Positions 18,501 through 27,267 of a DNA stretch of 64,000 nt are shown piece after piece. The position numbers were made by a program, and so were the translations under genes. Each line of letters starts with the position of its first letter. The first letter of the stretch is position 1. Source of the stretch: Craspedostauros australis (Eukaryota; Bacillariophyta; Bacillariophyceae; Mastogloiales; Achnanthaceae); NCBI GenBank assembly GCA_026770025.1, contig JAMXDE010000040.1, forward strand, positions 558,001 through 622,000. The letters are read 5' to 3'. The notes under the pieces are model-generated. The model saw only the letters and a list, made by a program, of their open reading frames with translations, did no database searches and was not told the DNA's origin.

Positions 18501-19359
18501 ATCGCGCTCGCTTGACGACGCGTGTGATGCGATTTGGCTTGCGCCGGCGGACGGCTTTGCCATAGATGCACCCAGAGCAGAGAGGGAACTCGGCCTTGGC
18601 CAAGTGCCGTGGTATGATTCCGTGTGATGCCATGTTGCGCAAGACACGGAAGGGAAGGTGCCCCAAGCGATGGTGCCACCGGAGTAGCTGTCCCTGTGCA
18701 TCGGATGCACCAACAGGATGTGTTGCCGACTGATCGCGGACCAGTGTGTTGTTGTCTTGGAGAGGATCGGGCCTCAACTCGGCGAGCTTGGGGTCTTCAT
18801 GAACCTCTATCATGTCGTCGGGGACATCGGTGATGTTGAGAAGTTCAGGATCGCTTGAAGGACTGGAGGTAGCGAGGAATGCTGGCGCATGTCGCTTGGC
18901 GTGGATGACGGACATCAGAGGCAGGTTGGTGCCAGGATGATGGTAGACAGTGACCTTGTGACGCGAGGAGCGCAGGACTGTGTGGTTGCCGTAGGTTGTG
19001 CAGGTACGCAAGTGCCTGCCGTGATGATCGCGGGGACCTTGGTCTGACCATTGCTGTGGACAGAACAATCGAATATGAAGCCGTGGCGCGTAGTAAGCGT
19101 TGGCTATCTTCATCCGCAGTGGCTGGCCGTCATCGTCGAGTATTGTCCAGGTTAGTGTGCCCTTGGATTGGATGGGGATGGACCCTCCAACTCCTTGTAT
19201 GGCCATGCCGCGGACTGGCTGAAGATCGTTACTGAAGTCACCACGTTGTCCGGAGACTGTGGCCGACGTGCAGGTGTCGATTCCAATTGGCACATCACCC
19301 ATCTGATGCAATGTCGTCTGCATCGCGGAGATGCCTTGCAGTGCTGTGACTGATAACAT
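15595..19359 (-). CDS. pol: Copia-3 Pol (protease, integrase, RT, RNase H; 1,254 aa)
   Basis: Makes and inserts the element's cDNA. The protease region near residue 27 reads IDTCTSA, with Cys where the usual motif has Gly (DTG/DSG). Integrase shows a His/Cys zinc region (HRLGH...CSGC) and candidate acids in SVDQ (about 293), HADNG (about 366) and NGVAERR (about 400). A Pro/Leu/Ser repeat lies near 610-645. RT carries YVDD near 925, and RNase H begins near CYADADFAG at 1091. The first ATG is given, but the frame is continuous with gag upstream except for one TGA at 19384-19386, so Pol may be made as a Gag-Pol readthrough product. No internal stop. Confidence 0.9.
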   Translation of the reverse strand: MLSVTALQGISAMQTTLHQMGDVPIGIDTCTSATVSGQRGDFSNDLQPVRGMAIQGVGGSIPIQSKGTLTWTILDDDGQPLRMKIANAYYAPRLHIRLFCPQQWSDQGPRDHHGRHLRTCTTYGNHTVLRSSRHKVTVYHHPGTNLPLMSVIHAKRHAPAFLATSSPSSDPELLNITDVPDDMIEVHEDPKLAELRPDPLQDNNTLVRDQSATHPVGASDAQGQLLRWHHRLGHLPFRVLRNMASHGIIPRHLAKAEFPLCSGCIYGKAVRRRKPNRITRVVKRARFPGHIVSVDQIVSRQPGVLPQQKGTHTWSRYTCATVFVDQYSGIDYVHLQLTQSGADTLQAKQAFERYAHSFGVRIHHYHADNGRFAEQLFRTAVASANQTITFCGVNAHHQNGVAERRIRDLQESARSMLLHAQHHWHDAIHPSLWPYALRYASEIRRNAAREGGISPLQRFAQIEVRPSMQHFHTFGCPVYILKAALQQGSQVPKWSSRANIAIFLGMSAEHASSVPIVLKIDTGYISPQFHLNFDDRFQTVKTNPLMRPGASQWQRLTHIDEPAKPSQQMRSERITHAVQHQLSASTRPPGTTHAAPDAKPFQLDMQHKLHSLPRPSLPGPSLPGHNLPRPSLPGHNLPRSSLPRQSLPRQPASSPPEGATPTHAIATQNASRSAPSATERAETNQLTLQLQSYHTHTARSFHASDILNMNSGDLHPMSFAATLADDDTMYWGQMQKQNDRDKFIEAMHKEIEDHQSRQHWEVVQRNQVPKGHKILKAVWSFKRKRRLATGEIYKWKARLCVHGGEQQYGVNYWETFAPVVQWSTIRTFLTMAVQRRWHTRQIDFVLAFPQADVECDIFMQVPQGCNVDGDSRSHVLKLKKNLYGTKQAALVWHRHVVDGLMQHGFRQSQVDECLLYKGNTSILLYVDDAIIIGPHKHEIDDIIERLKARFTLTDEGNMSEYLGVHIQRTNDTITLTQPQLIDRIIRAAKIDPNAPGRTYSTPAVKPLLHKDTGGPAATRRFDYRSVVGMLNFLTRSTRPDICFAVHQCARFMAHPMKSHEDAIERIVRYLAHTRDKGLRISPTNDSIHCYADADFAGGFAQANNDPNTAKSRTGYVVLYAGFPIIWNSKLQTEVTLSTTEAEYVALSQALREVIPMIHLINEMKQHISSFDTSPPTVHCTAFEDNSGALELANAPRMRPRTKHINVKYHHFREAVSKGLITIEKVDTLDQMADIFTKPLARPLFESLRLRLLGW
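17413..17530 (-). repeat. 15-bp tandem repeats coding a Pro/Leu/Ser tract in Copia-3 Pol
   Basis: Plus-strand units of the type GGAAGGCTGGGCCTC repeat about eight times in frame. They encode five-residue units such as PSLPG and HNLPR in the linker between integrase and RT. Confidence 0.85.
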
Positions 19360-19383
19360 TGATTGGATGGGCGTGCCTTCATG

Positions 19384-20883
19384 TCAGTTCTCGCTGACGT
19401 TTCCATCGCTGGGAGTGGAATGCTGGCTACTGTCGTAGTGGCCATCGCTGTCGTCAAAGTGGACGTGAGGAGCTGACTTGGCATGGACCTTGACGGATTT
19501 GGACGAGGACGATTTCTTGTCGTGCTGGCGCTTCTTCCCAGAGGAGTCAGCGTTCTTGCCGGATCGGGCGCGACAGTCGGATGTCTTGTGCTTGCCCCAT
19601 GCCTTGTGGTTGTCACACCAGTGGAAGGTTGTTCCTTGGTGGACGAAGTGCTTGGGATCGTTGCCCTTTGGCGGATCGCGATTGGCGAGAGGGTGGTTGC
19701 CGCGCTTGTGGCGAGCTGTCCCTTTGTTGTCTTTCTTGTTGTTTGCTCGCTTGCCGGTTGCTTTGGTGAGCGAGGCTTTGAGCTGCTTCGTCTCGGCTCG
19801 GAGGGCGAGGAGCTGCTTGTCGCGGGAAAGGCGGTTCCATGTGCCGGCGTTGACCAAGCTCTGGTACTTGGTTTCGGCGGTGCTCATGAGACTGACGTAG
19901 TCTGGAGTGCCAGAGTCGCTGCAGCGCTGGATGCGGTTGACGAACTCCTCATTGTCTGCTGTGTTGTATGCAGTGATGAGTGCGAAGGTCACTTCGCTGC
20001 CGACTGCTTCGCCTTTGGACTGTAGAGTGAAGACTTGATTGCGAACGTGGTCGTTCAGCTTCTTGATGTCGTTGTCGAAGTCTTTGAGCTTCAACCGATG
20101 TAGATTCATGCGGATGCTCGTGCTGAGGTCATCTGTGTCGATGCTGACATGAGAGAGGACGACGCGTAGGAGCGTTGGTCCATCCATGAGTCCGTTGATT
20201 TCGTATGTGCTGCGCTGTGGCAGGATGCGATTGACGAGGTTGGGGCTCAGCGAGTTGAGGATGGCAACACCTATGAGGTGCGCAGCTTGCTTCTCGACGC
20301 TGTCATTGATGTGACGCAGTGTGGCACTGGTGCGCACATGGTCGATGGTGGTGAGTGGATAGTTGTCGAGGATGTTGTACATGCCTGTTGTTGTGGCGAC
20401 TTGGAAGATGTCGATGCATTGCATCATCATCGCGCGAGTGCGAATGTTGGCGAGGAAGACGTTGATGTTCTCTGGAGCACCTTCAAACTTGTCGTCGCTG
20501 AGCTTCTCTTGTGCTGTCTTGATGAGAGCAGCGCCTGTCTTTGTTGTTGGATCGATGAGAGATCCATATGGTGTTACAGCGAACTGTGCTGGTTGCTGAT
20601 TGGCTGGCGGATTCGGATTGGCTTGGACGACTGGCTGTGCAGCTGCTGCTGCTTGGACTTGTGCTGCCACTTGCTGCTGGATGATTTGGACGAGCTGTGC
20701 CATGTTCAGAGCGATGGGCTGTCCTCCTGCTTGTGGTGGTTGCTGTGCTGCCTGTGGTTGTGCAGCTGCTTGTCCTGCAGGTGCGGTTGCGGCTGTGGCG
20801 TTGTTGGGTTGGTTGCCTTGATCCGCCATGGTCGCTCTTCGAGTTTCGTTGTTGTTGTTGTTGGTTTTGGTGCGTGCGACCAA
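19384..20883 (-). CDS. gag: Copia-3 Gag (499 aa)
   Basis: Capsid-like protein expected to assemble the cytoplasmic particle in which cDNA is made. The N-terminus is rich in Gln and Ala; a helical middle part is followed by a basic stretch (KRANNKKDNKGTARHKRG). A metal-knuckle-like motif CDNHKAWGKHKTSDC (spacing CX2HX5HX4C) replaces the common CX2CX4HX4C. Starts at ATG 20881-20883, about 45 bp inside the 5' LTR edge. Ends in TGA at 19384-19386; pol continues in the same frame nine codons later at its first ATG. Confidence 0.85.
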   Translation of the reverse strand: MVARTKTNNNNNETRRATMADQGNQPNNATAATAPAGQAAAQPQAAQQPPQAGGQPIALNMAQLVQIIQQQVAAQVQAAAAAQPVVQANPNPPANQQPAQFAVTPYGSLIDPTTKTGAALIKTAQEKLSDDKFEGAPENINVFLANIRTRAMMMQCIDIFQVATTTGMYNILDNYPLTTIDHVRTSATLRHINDSVEKQAAHLIGVAILNSLSPNLVNRILPQRSTYEINGLMDGPTLLRVVLSHVSIDTDDLSTSIRMNLHRLKLKDFDNDIKKLNDHVRNQVFTLQSKGEAVGSEVTFALITAYNTADNEEFVNRIQRCSDSGTPDYVSLMSTAETKYQSLVNAGTWNRLSRDKQLLALRAETKQLKASLTKATGKRANNKKDNKGTARHKRGNHPLANRDPPKGNDPKHFVHQGTTFHWCDNHKAWGKHKTSDCRARSGKNADSSGKKRQHDKKSSSSKSVKVHAKSAPHVHFDDSDGHYDSSQHSTPSDGNVSEN

Positions 20884-20910
20884 ACCAAACGATCAGAGCG
20901 CGTGTTTCAC

Positions 20911-20927
20911 GTTGCGCAGAGGAAGCG
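20911..20927 (-). other. Copia-3 candidate primer binding site (half-tRNA type)
   Basis: Directly inside the 5' LTR, the plus strand reads GTTGCGCAGAGGAAGCG. From memory, the D-arm of eukaryotic initiator tRNA-Met contains GCGCAGCGGAAGCG, one mismatch over 14 bases, so the minus-strand element RNA would pair with an internal part of that tRNA, as in Drosophila copia-type half-tRNA priming. Confidence 0.5.
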
Positions 20928-21114
20928 TGTGCAGGTTTTTCACGTGACCGGAGGTGTTGGGGGGTGAAACCTGTCTGTTCTGAAAAATTATGACTGTGCG
21001 GAGCGGTCATTTGCTCAACGTGGATCCTACGCGTGGTTTGTGCGGTATCGTCTGTCCATCGACACTCATTGTTCGGATTCGGCCAGATTCGGGAATTGGC
21101 ACTAAATCTGCACA
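20928..21114 (-). repeat. Copia-3 5' LTR
   Basis: 187 bp bounded by TGTGCAG and CTGCACA. CAAGG follows at 21115-21119. Confidence 0.92.
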
Positions 21115-21122
21115 CAAGGGCC

Positions 21123-21138
21123 TTGTCTCCTGAGACAA
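21123..21138. repeat. X left stem-loop motif 2
   Basis: TTGTCTCCTGAGACAA: 7-bp arms around CT. Confidence 0.6.
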
Positions 21139-21448
21139 AACCAAAAATAACACGACGTTTCCTCGCGATGGGAAAAGTGGTCGACCAGTTGGACTAAAAC
21201 TAGAATTGGACGCTCGTCTCGTCGCACATTTTCTTCGTGTATTTTCGTGGTACTTTTTTGTTGTCCACGTTTTCACGTAGTAATGGCGTAGTTTCGGACA
21301 CTCGGTAGGTGTTGTCGTAGTTTGCATTGAATATAAAGTTGATTGCTCTCTATTTTTAATGCAATACCATTGCTAATAACACACTGGCAACTACCATAAT
21401 AAGAATAACACAGAGATTAAACCCACTTATGAGGCTGCGCTGGTGGCA

Positions 21449-22686
21449 CTATTCTCCGCCTTCTTTCAACTTCGTGCGGGGCACGAAGGGAGCACGGAAT
21501 CTATGCTTTGTGTGTGTATGCTGTGTATGTGTTTTCTCCTTGCATGCTGCCAAGGGCATCTTTGCTGGGGGGGGGGGAGGGGGCAAGCTTGTTGTCTGCA
21601 TTTCAGCCACTTGAGCAGGGCGCCAGAGGCGGCCGGTTCGTGTAGCGTCAGCGCGGCTTGCTCCACCCATACCGTGGCCTGTGCCTTGCCAGCCAGTGCC
21701 AGTCAGCACCATCTGGAGTAGTCGTAGATGCTTGGTGCAGTCCTGCTCAAGTTGAAGACAGAGTGACTCTGCCCTGTCATGTAGGGCCTGAACCGTCCCA
21801 GCTTTGGCCGAGTCTTGACCTTCGAACAATGCCTCGTTGCATGCTCTCCATTGCTCCCAGGCAATGTACCAACTGCGACATATGAGCTGTCTGGACCACT
21901 TGGCTTCCGATTTCTGAGACTGTTGCTGCTGCAGGAATTTGCTCTGCATTGGTTCCAACTGCCTGGCTAGGATCCCTTTTTGGAGCGCCTGTGGACCCAC
22001 AGCTAACTGCTGCCGAACCGCCTCATAGAGAGAGCTGCCCAGGCTCGTAGCCCTGAGATGGACCGACCCCTCAAGCTGGCTTTGCAGGATGTCGGTCATA
22101 TTGATGGCAATTCCCGCATCCAGCACCGCAACTCCCATAAATGCCTCCTCGAGATTTTACGCCGGTCCTCCCCTGCGCACTGCCAGAAGTGCGACGCATC
22201 CTCACAGTCTCTGCAACTGGGGCATTGGTCCGACACACTGGCAACTACCACTTGTTCTTCTACATCAATCCAGTGCCACAATATCACCAGCAACTGCTTT
22301 CATTTTGTTACGTTTTCATTGCAGCTGTGGCCCTTTCTGTTCCTACTTGCTTTTGTTCTGTGGCTGTCACAGGTCTCACACATTGCGTCAACGCTGCATT
22401 CATACGAATACCTTGCGCCTTGATCGATTTCTAAATCAGCGTTGAGCTCCTTTGCGGTTGGATCCAATCTCATACAACAGCGCAACTGATTGGGAGTTTG
22501 TATTCGTGCTCTTGTCGTCCAAGAGGAGGCTTCTTGTTCTACCCAAGCATATGACTGATATGTAGTGAATGATGGAGTATTGGTTTTCAATGCAAGAGGG
22601 ATGGAATGAATAGTAGCTTGCACTTGCACAGTGTTGTGGAGAATATTACAAATGGTGAACTTGCCATGACAGATGGGTGCAGACAA
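21449..22686 (-). pseudogene. Broken gene of element X, unknown repetitive family
   Basis: Three minus-strand frames follow each other: 22300-22686, 22096-22293 and 21449-22138. The middle one has a short zinc-ribbon-like stretch, CPSCRDCEDASHFWQC. The last carries KWSRQLICRSWYIAWEQWRACNEALF, a Trp-rich pattern I associate with the C-terminal end of repetitive hypothetical proteins in diatom genomes, though I cannot name the family. A frameshift lies near 22130-22145 between DRRKISRRHL and VAVLDAGIAINM. No start or catalytic domain was found. The only gene-like content of element X, so possibly its former transposase or an accessory gene. Confidence 0.4.
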
Positions 22687-23150
22687 GCATCAATCCTTGC
22701 GCTCGCCACAACAATGGAGAGATGGCACGAAGCTAGCAAGCAAATAGATGTGCCCTTCCAACAGAGCAGGTACAATAATGGTCAACAAAGCAAGCAACCA
22801 GAGAGGTTGGTTTGCAAGATGAACGGATACAACCGAACTGGGGACGATAGCATGTATCTTCGTCCCCTCAATCCCATGGCAAGCAACTACAACAACAGGT
22901 AGACAGCACCATGTATATTTTATGCAACATCGATGTCGTTCATGTGCTCTGCAGTGAGTTGCTTAGTCAGATATGCAACGAAGCCAACATATGTCGGTTG
23001 ATGGTCAAAAAGCACGGGAAAGTACGCAGTATTTGGCTTCCTGGTCGGAAAAGCACAGGAGACAATTTGCGGTTTTGGGTGTTGTTGTTTTTGGTTTTAC
23101 TCGATGGAGTCCGCTGTCTTTCGGCTCCGTGTTAATTTACCGCACTAATT
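22687..23150. other. Interior of element X without a recognised feature
   Basis: Short open frames only (for example 22606-22902 and 22911-23135, plus strand), none recognisable. Confidence 0.35.
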
Positions 23151-23156
23151 TTGAGT

Positions 23157-23241
23157 TTGTCTCCTGAGACAACAATCTTGGTCCACATCCGGGTGCCTTG
23201 TCTCAGGAGACAAAAAGGCCCGATTTTGTCTCCTGAGACAC
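23157..23241. repeat. X right subterminal stem-loop array
   Basis: Three motifs of the TTGTCTC-CT-GAGACAA type at 23157-23172, 23198-23213 and 23226-23241, the middle one in the opposite sense. They lie just inside the right end of X. Confidence 0.75.
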
Positions 23242-23261
23242 GAAAATTTCCTCATGGATAT

Positions 23262-23747
23262 GCCACACCTTCATGAATGCGCGGTGTCGTTGACGCCGTC
23301 CCATAACCGACATTCCGTCTGTCGTCGAGGTGTTGTTTCCCAGCAGTGGACTCGCCTGGTTTGGACGAGGACGCTGCTTGGCTCTGGTGACAACTAGTAA
23401 CTTAGGAATGCATTGTAACTGTGCTGCTAATTGTGAGTGTAATTATGTATGGATGTTGCTTCATTGAGTTGATTGGCATTCGCGTTGCTATCTGAAGTTT
23501 CTCCTCTTTTGGTTTGAATGTATCGTGCATCCGTGTCATTGGTAGGCTGGACTGTTTGAACCAATCATGCCTCTCTTCCAGGATCCGATTTGAAGTAGTA
23601 TACTGTGCAGGGCGGTAGAGCTATGCTTCTGGGATCCTTCTTAGTCTCGGATACGATCGTGTCACATGTCTGACTCTCGGATACCTTCGAGTCGATCGAT
23701 TCGTGTCTTGGATACCAGTTGAGTCCCGCATGTGATTCTCGGATACC
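23262..23747. other. Non-element spacer between X and copy B, with about 31-bp repeats
   Basis: No gene is visible. From 23645 the motif TCTCGGATACC recurs at 23645, 23675, 23706 and 23737, giving a degenerate tandem repeat with a period of 30-31 bp that ends at the insertion point of copy B. Confidence 0.6.
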
Positions 23748-23751
23748 ATAT

Positions 23752-23903
23752 GAGCCCGATCAGTGAGTCGACCTGCACTCCGTTATTGGCGTCTATAAAA
23801 TTTATCTTGAATATCCCAACCAAGCACATATTCGTAATCCTTGTAGATCTAATACAAGTAATTAACCGATGGATTTTTTAGTTAGATCCTATTTTAAGTT
23901 TTA
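23752..23903 (+). repeat. Copy B left TIR
   Basis: Starts GAGCCCGATCAGTGAGTCGA. More similar to the transposase-side TIR of copy A than to the other end. Confidence 0.85.
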
Positions 23904-23955
23904 TGAATATTCAAAGGTGTTGTGAAGTCGTATGGGTCGACCCCCGTGAACTTCC

Positions 23956-24141
23956 TGTGCAGATTTAGTGCCAATTCCCGAATCTGGCCGAATCCGAACA
24001 ATGAGTGTCGATGGACAGACGATACCGCACAAACCACGCGTAGGATCCACGTTGAGCAAATGACCGCTCCGCACAGTCATAATTTTCAGAACAGACAGGT
24101 TTCACCCCTCAACACCTCCGGTCACGTGAAAAACCTGCACA
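23956..24141 (+). repeat. Solo LTR of the Copia-3 family
   Basis: 186 bp, TGTGCAG...CTGCACA, in opposite orientation to the full element. CTTCC flanks both sides (23951-23955 and 24142-24146). The empty site is seen in copy A near 11130, where the sequence runs through with one CTTCC. Likely left by recombination between two LTRs. Confidence 0.93.
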
Positions 24142-24461
24142 CTTCCTAGTTGTTTCGCAGAAAGTTCGATTATGTTCTCGTGCATTTACCCTATGTCATC
24201 CAGTCACGGAATAGACGCCGGGATTGTCGTTCGTTTGATACGCGTTAAATACACGTTAGCATCTGCGACATGATCTCACATTTTGCTCGTCACAACACAC
24301 ATGACACAAAACACATCACACAAAACACATCACACATCCAACATCATCGCCATCCGCTCACAACTTCGGAAATCATCGCCACTCTTTCGCTCCATTTCAC
24401 AACTTTCCTCGCCAATGCCATGCGCACTCGCTGTTGTGTTCCATGCTTGTGCTCGCTCTAG

Positions 24462-24510
24462 TAGTGTAGTAGTAGTAGTAGTAGTAGCAGTTGTTGTTGT
24501 TGTTGTTGTC
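24462..24510. repeat. TAG/TTG microsatellite upstream of copy B transposase
   Basis: Run of TAG units followed by TTG units in the presumed 5' leader, at the same place as the tract at 10756-10806. Confidence 0.8.
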
Positions 24511-24617
24511 AACAAATGGTCGACCTTCATCCCATGCTCTCCTTTCCTCACTTCGTCTCAGACCAGTTCAACACATCCAACTAGCTAACAACTATACTCT
24601 CCAGAAACAACTACATC

Positions 24618-27267
24618 ATGCCTCTCTCCACCACCACCAAGGCCCTCTCCAAGGATGCCAACCCCTCGCCCTGTAAGAAACCGCGTTCTACTTACCCTGT
24701 ATCTGCTCCTCCTGTTGACTCCAAGGGAAACTTGCTCCCTACCGCGGAGCAACTGTTGCCTGACAAGCCATCCGCTGTGTTGAGGAAGCCAACCACCATC
24801 ACGCAAGTGATCGATGTGAAGCCGATGCATGCAGCGGATGGCGGCCTCGTCCCGAACAGTACGCATGCGCATGCTCGCGAGCTGCACGTGTTCGTACACA
24901 TCCTCGATGACAACGGAGGTGTCTACGACAACTCCAACGTCAGGGTGCGCTCGGAAGGACGAGGTGTCGGGGATGGCACGTTGGTGAGCGTTATCGTGAA
25001 CGCGCCACCCCCTGCTGTGCCTGATGTTGCTCCGCCTGTCGAGCCTACCCCGCCAGCGAGGCTTCCCCGGCGCTGCAATACTGTTGTTGCTGGTGGCTAT
25101 GCAGATGCCTCTGGCGATAGCGACAGCACATACAACGACAACGGCAAGAAGGAACGAGCGCGTGCCAGCAGGAACAGGAGAGGAGGTCAGTTCGGGTACG
25201 ATCTGGAAGAGGCGGGAAACTGGAGGCGGCCTGCTGTGATTCGTGTGATGGAGGAGCTCACGGATCACTTCGATGTCAACACGTTTACTTCCATGCCTCC
25301 CAAGGGATTCGTGCTTGGCTGCAATTGCGACAGGCACACATGGTGGAATGTAACACGTGTGTGGGTCAACGTGGCTTCCGCGCTCTGGGGTGTGTTGCTC
25401 CCTCAGGAGGCTCTGCCAACTCGCCAGATGGAACAGGTGGTGGCGTTTGTTCGTGCTCGCGTGGACCTGCCACCGCCTAGCCTGGGTCCGAATCTATACA
25501 CCCTATGTGTGAGGGGAGAAAAGACACTGGCCAACGCTGCTAGAGCTGTGCTCGCTACATCTACGTCATTCGCTAATAGCTCTGCAATCCTGTCTCGTCA
25601 CATGGACAGTTTGCTGGAGGAACAGCGTATTCGTGTCGAGCCCGGACGCGCTACAATGACCCGGAGTCAACTAACAACCTTGCGCCACGCCTTTGACATG
25701 TTCAGCTGTGGCAGACTCATCCCACCACGAGTTCTCCAATACCGTGTGCGTGCTTGCGACCTGTCTGGCGTGGTGTCCTTCCTCATGACAACAACAACAT
25801 ATAAGGCAGGGTTGAGTCACACAGTACAGTATGGCGGTGTCAATTTTGAAAATGTTCCGGTGTTCGATCGTGGAAGCACCACCATCCGAGACTTATTCGG
25901 CATGTACTTGTCCACTACCAACAAGCCAGTGGGAAGGCCTGCCTTCACCACCATTACTAACCTACTCACACGCAAAAGCAAGATCAAGACGGGCCTTTCT
26001 TCCTTCGAGAGTTACTTCTGGATGGCCACGGAGAAACTCAAACAGGCAATTTCGCGCCTAGTAGACCTGCTGAAGGCTAAGTATGAAGCAGACAAGGAGG
26101 AACAAAACAATGCCAATGACGAGAGCGACAGCGACAGCGACAAAGACGAGCCAGATGACGTCATCGCACCACATGTGCGCACAGCCGATTCTCTCTTGCA
26201 TGCACTCGAACTGCTTGTTGTGTTCCTCAAATGGGAGTTCACCGCCTCCCACATGCAGCTTCAGTGTGACGATCCAATGCACTCGGCCGCGTTCGCTCTC
26301 ACCACCAAAAAGGAGAAGAAGAAGGCAACATCCACACCAACCAACCAACGCAAACCACGCACCAACAAGCACAAGCGCAAGAAGAACACTCTCAAAAGCG
26401 ACACGCCAACCATCACAATTGACATTCCTCCCACCACCACAACGGAACAAGCACGTAAAGTATGCAACCGTTGTGGCACAGCAATGCGATTTGTGAATGA
26501 TCGTTTTGTCCCATTCGTCGAAATGCTTAAGGACAACGAACTCGCAGAACACAAGGACGAATTGCAATCAATGCTTGCGGCGGCGCCGGGATTCGCCGAT
26601 GAAATCATTAATTACATGGCTCACAAAGTGCGTGCAAAAGTTCAATTCGGACAAATCGCCTTTTATCAATCCGAACTCAACAATAAGCCTGAAAGAGCCT
26701 ATGTGGTACTCGACCATAAGCAAAAAATTCTACCGACAGGCCAAAGCGAAGCCCAACAAGAATATTGGGGGAAAAAGGGAATGTCACTGCTTGGGGCAAT
26801 GGTCATCACATGTCGCAATGACATTTTTACTTATCGGTTCATCGACATTGTGGTCGATGGAAGACCGACACAAGACACTCTTCAAGTTGGTGGACTGCTG
26901 GAGATCGTGCAAAAAAAGGTCAAAGACATTCTCCCATCCGTGACTGAAATCATCCTACAGAGCGATAACGCGTGTTGCTTCGCCAGTCACGAGCACATCG
27001 CGCTCATCACATCGGTACTCAACAAGAACCTTGCGACACGAAAGGCGGCCAAAATCATCGCATGGATCTACACGGAGGCCCAAACCGGTAAGAGCATGCT
27101 GGACACCCACTTTGCGTACATCACCCGTGTACTGCGAAAATACGTGCAAAGTGGACGCGACATCAAGACCCCGTTCCAACTCTTCCTTGCGCTGAAAGCC
27201 GGTAACATCGCGGGTACCACCACGGTACTGGTCAACGCAGAGACCCTCGAAGGCAACATCACGACGC
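24618..27267 (+). pseudogene. Copy B transposase, N-terminal part, cut by the Copia-1 array
   Basis: Starts MPLSTTTKALSKD and follows the copy A protein for about 883 codons, through LDHKQK, QSDNA and TEAQTGKSMLD, with about 2-3% amino acid differences. It is interrupted after GNITT by the LTR starting at 27268; reading on gives a false tail ending at 27359. The target duplication CGACGC (27262-27267) reappears at 39737, where the remainder of the gene resumes. The candidate catalytic residues are all present in this part, but the C-terminal quarter is displaced by 12.5 kb. Confidence 0.88.
27262..27267. repeat. Left target duplication of the Copia-1 array
   Basis: CGACGC, repeated at 39737-39742. 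It may be 5 bp (GACGC) if the LTR is one base longer. Confidence 0.8.

Larger units (their letters stand above)
15375..21114 (-). mobile_element. Copia-3: complete short-LTR Ty1/Copia element
   Basis: 5,740 bp with 187-bp LTRs bounded by TGTGCAG...CTGCACA and flanked by CAAGG on both sides (15370-15374, 21115-21119). Gene order on the minus strand is gag, protease, integrase, reverse transcriptase, RNase H, which is the Copia order. A purine tract on the minus strand (15562-15570) precedes the 3' LTR. It is inserted in the left end of element X. Confidence 0.92.
15302..23257. mobile_element. Element X: TIR DNA transposon (about 2.2-kb core) carrying Copia-3 inside it
   Basis: The left end begins CCGTGAGGAAATTCTG; the right end, on the minus strand, begins CCATGAGGAAATTTTCG. 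Both are followed by TTGTCTC-CT-GAGACAA stem-loop motifs. ATAT lies on both sides (15298-15301 and 23258-23261). Removing Copia-3 and one CAAGG leaves about 2,211 bp, containing a broken minus-strand gene. The terminal bases resemble those of Y, but the subterminal motif differs. Confidence 0.65.

Noticed and set aside
21567-21582. G-run as a possible G-quadruplex or regulatory site
   Set aside because: It lies in the decayed gene of X as a short low-complexity run with no supporting context.
23157-23241. Possible CRISPR-like array of palindromic repeats
   Set aside because: Units are few, unevenly spaced and in both orientations at transposon ends. The context is eukaryotic.
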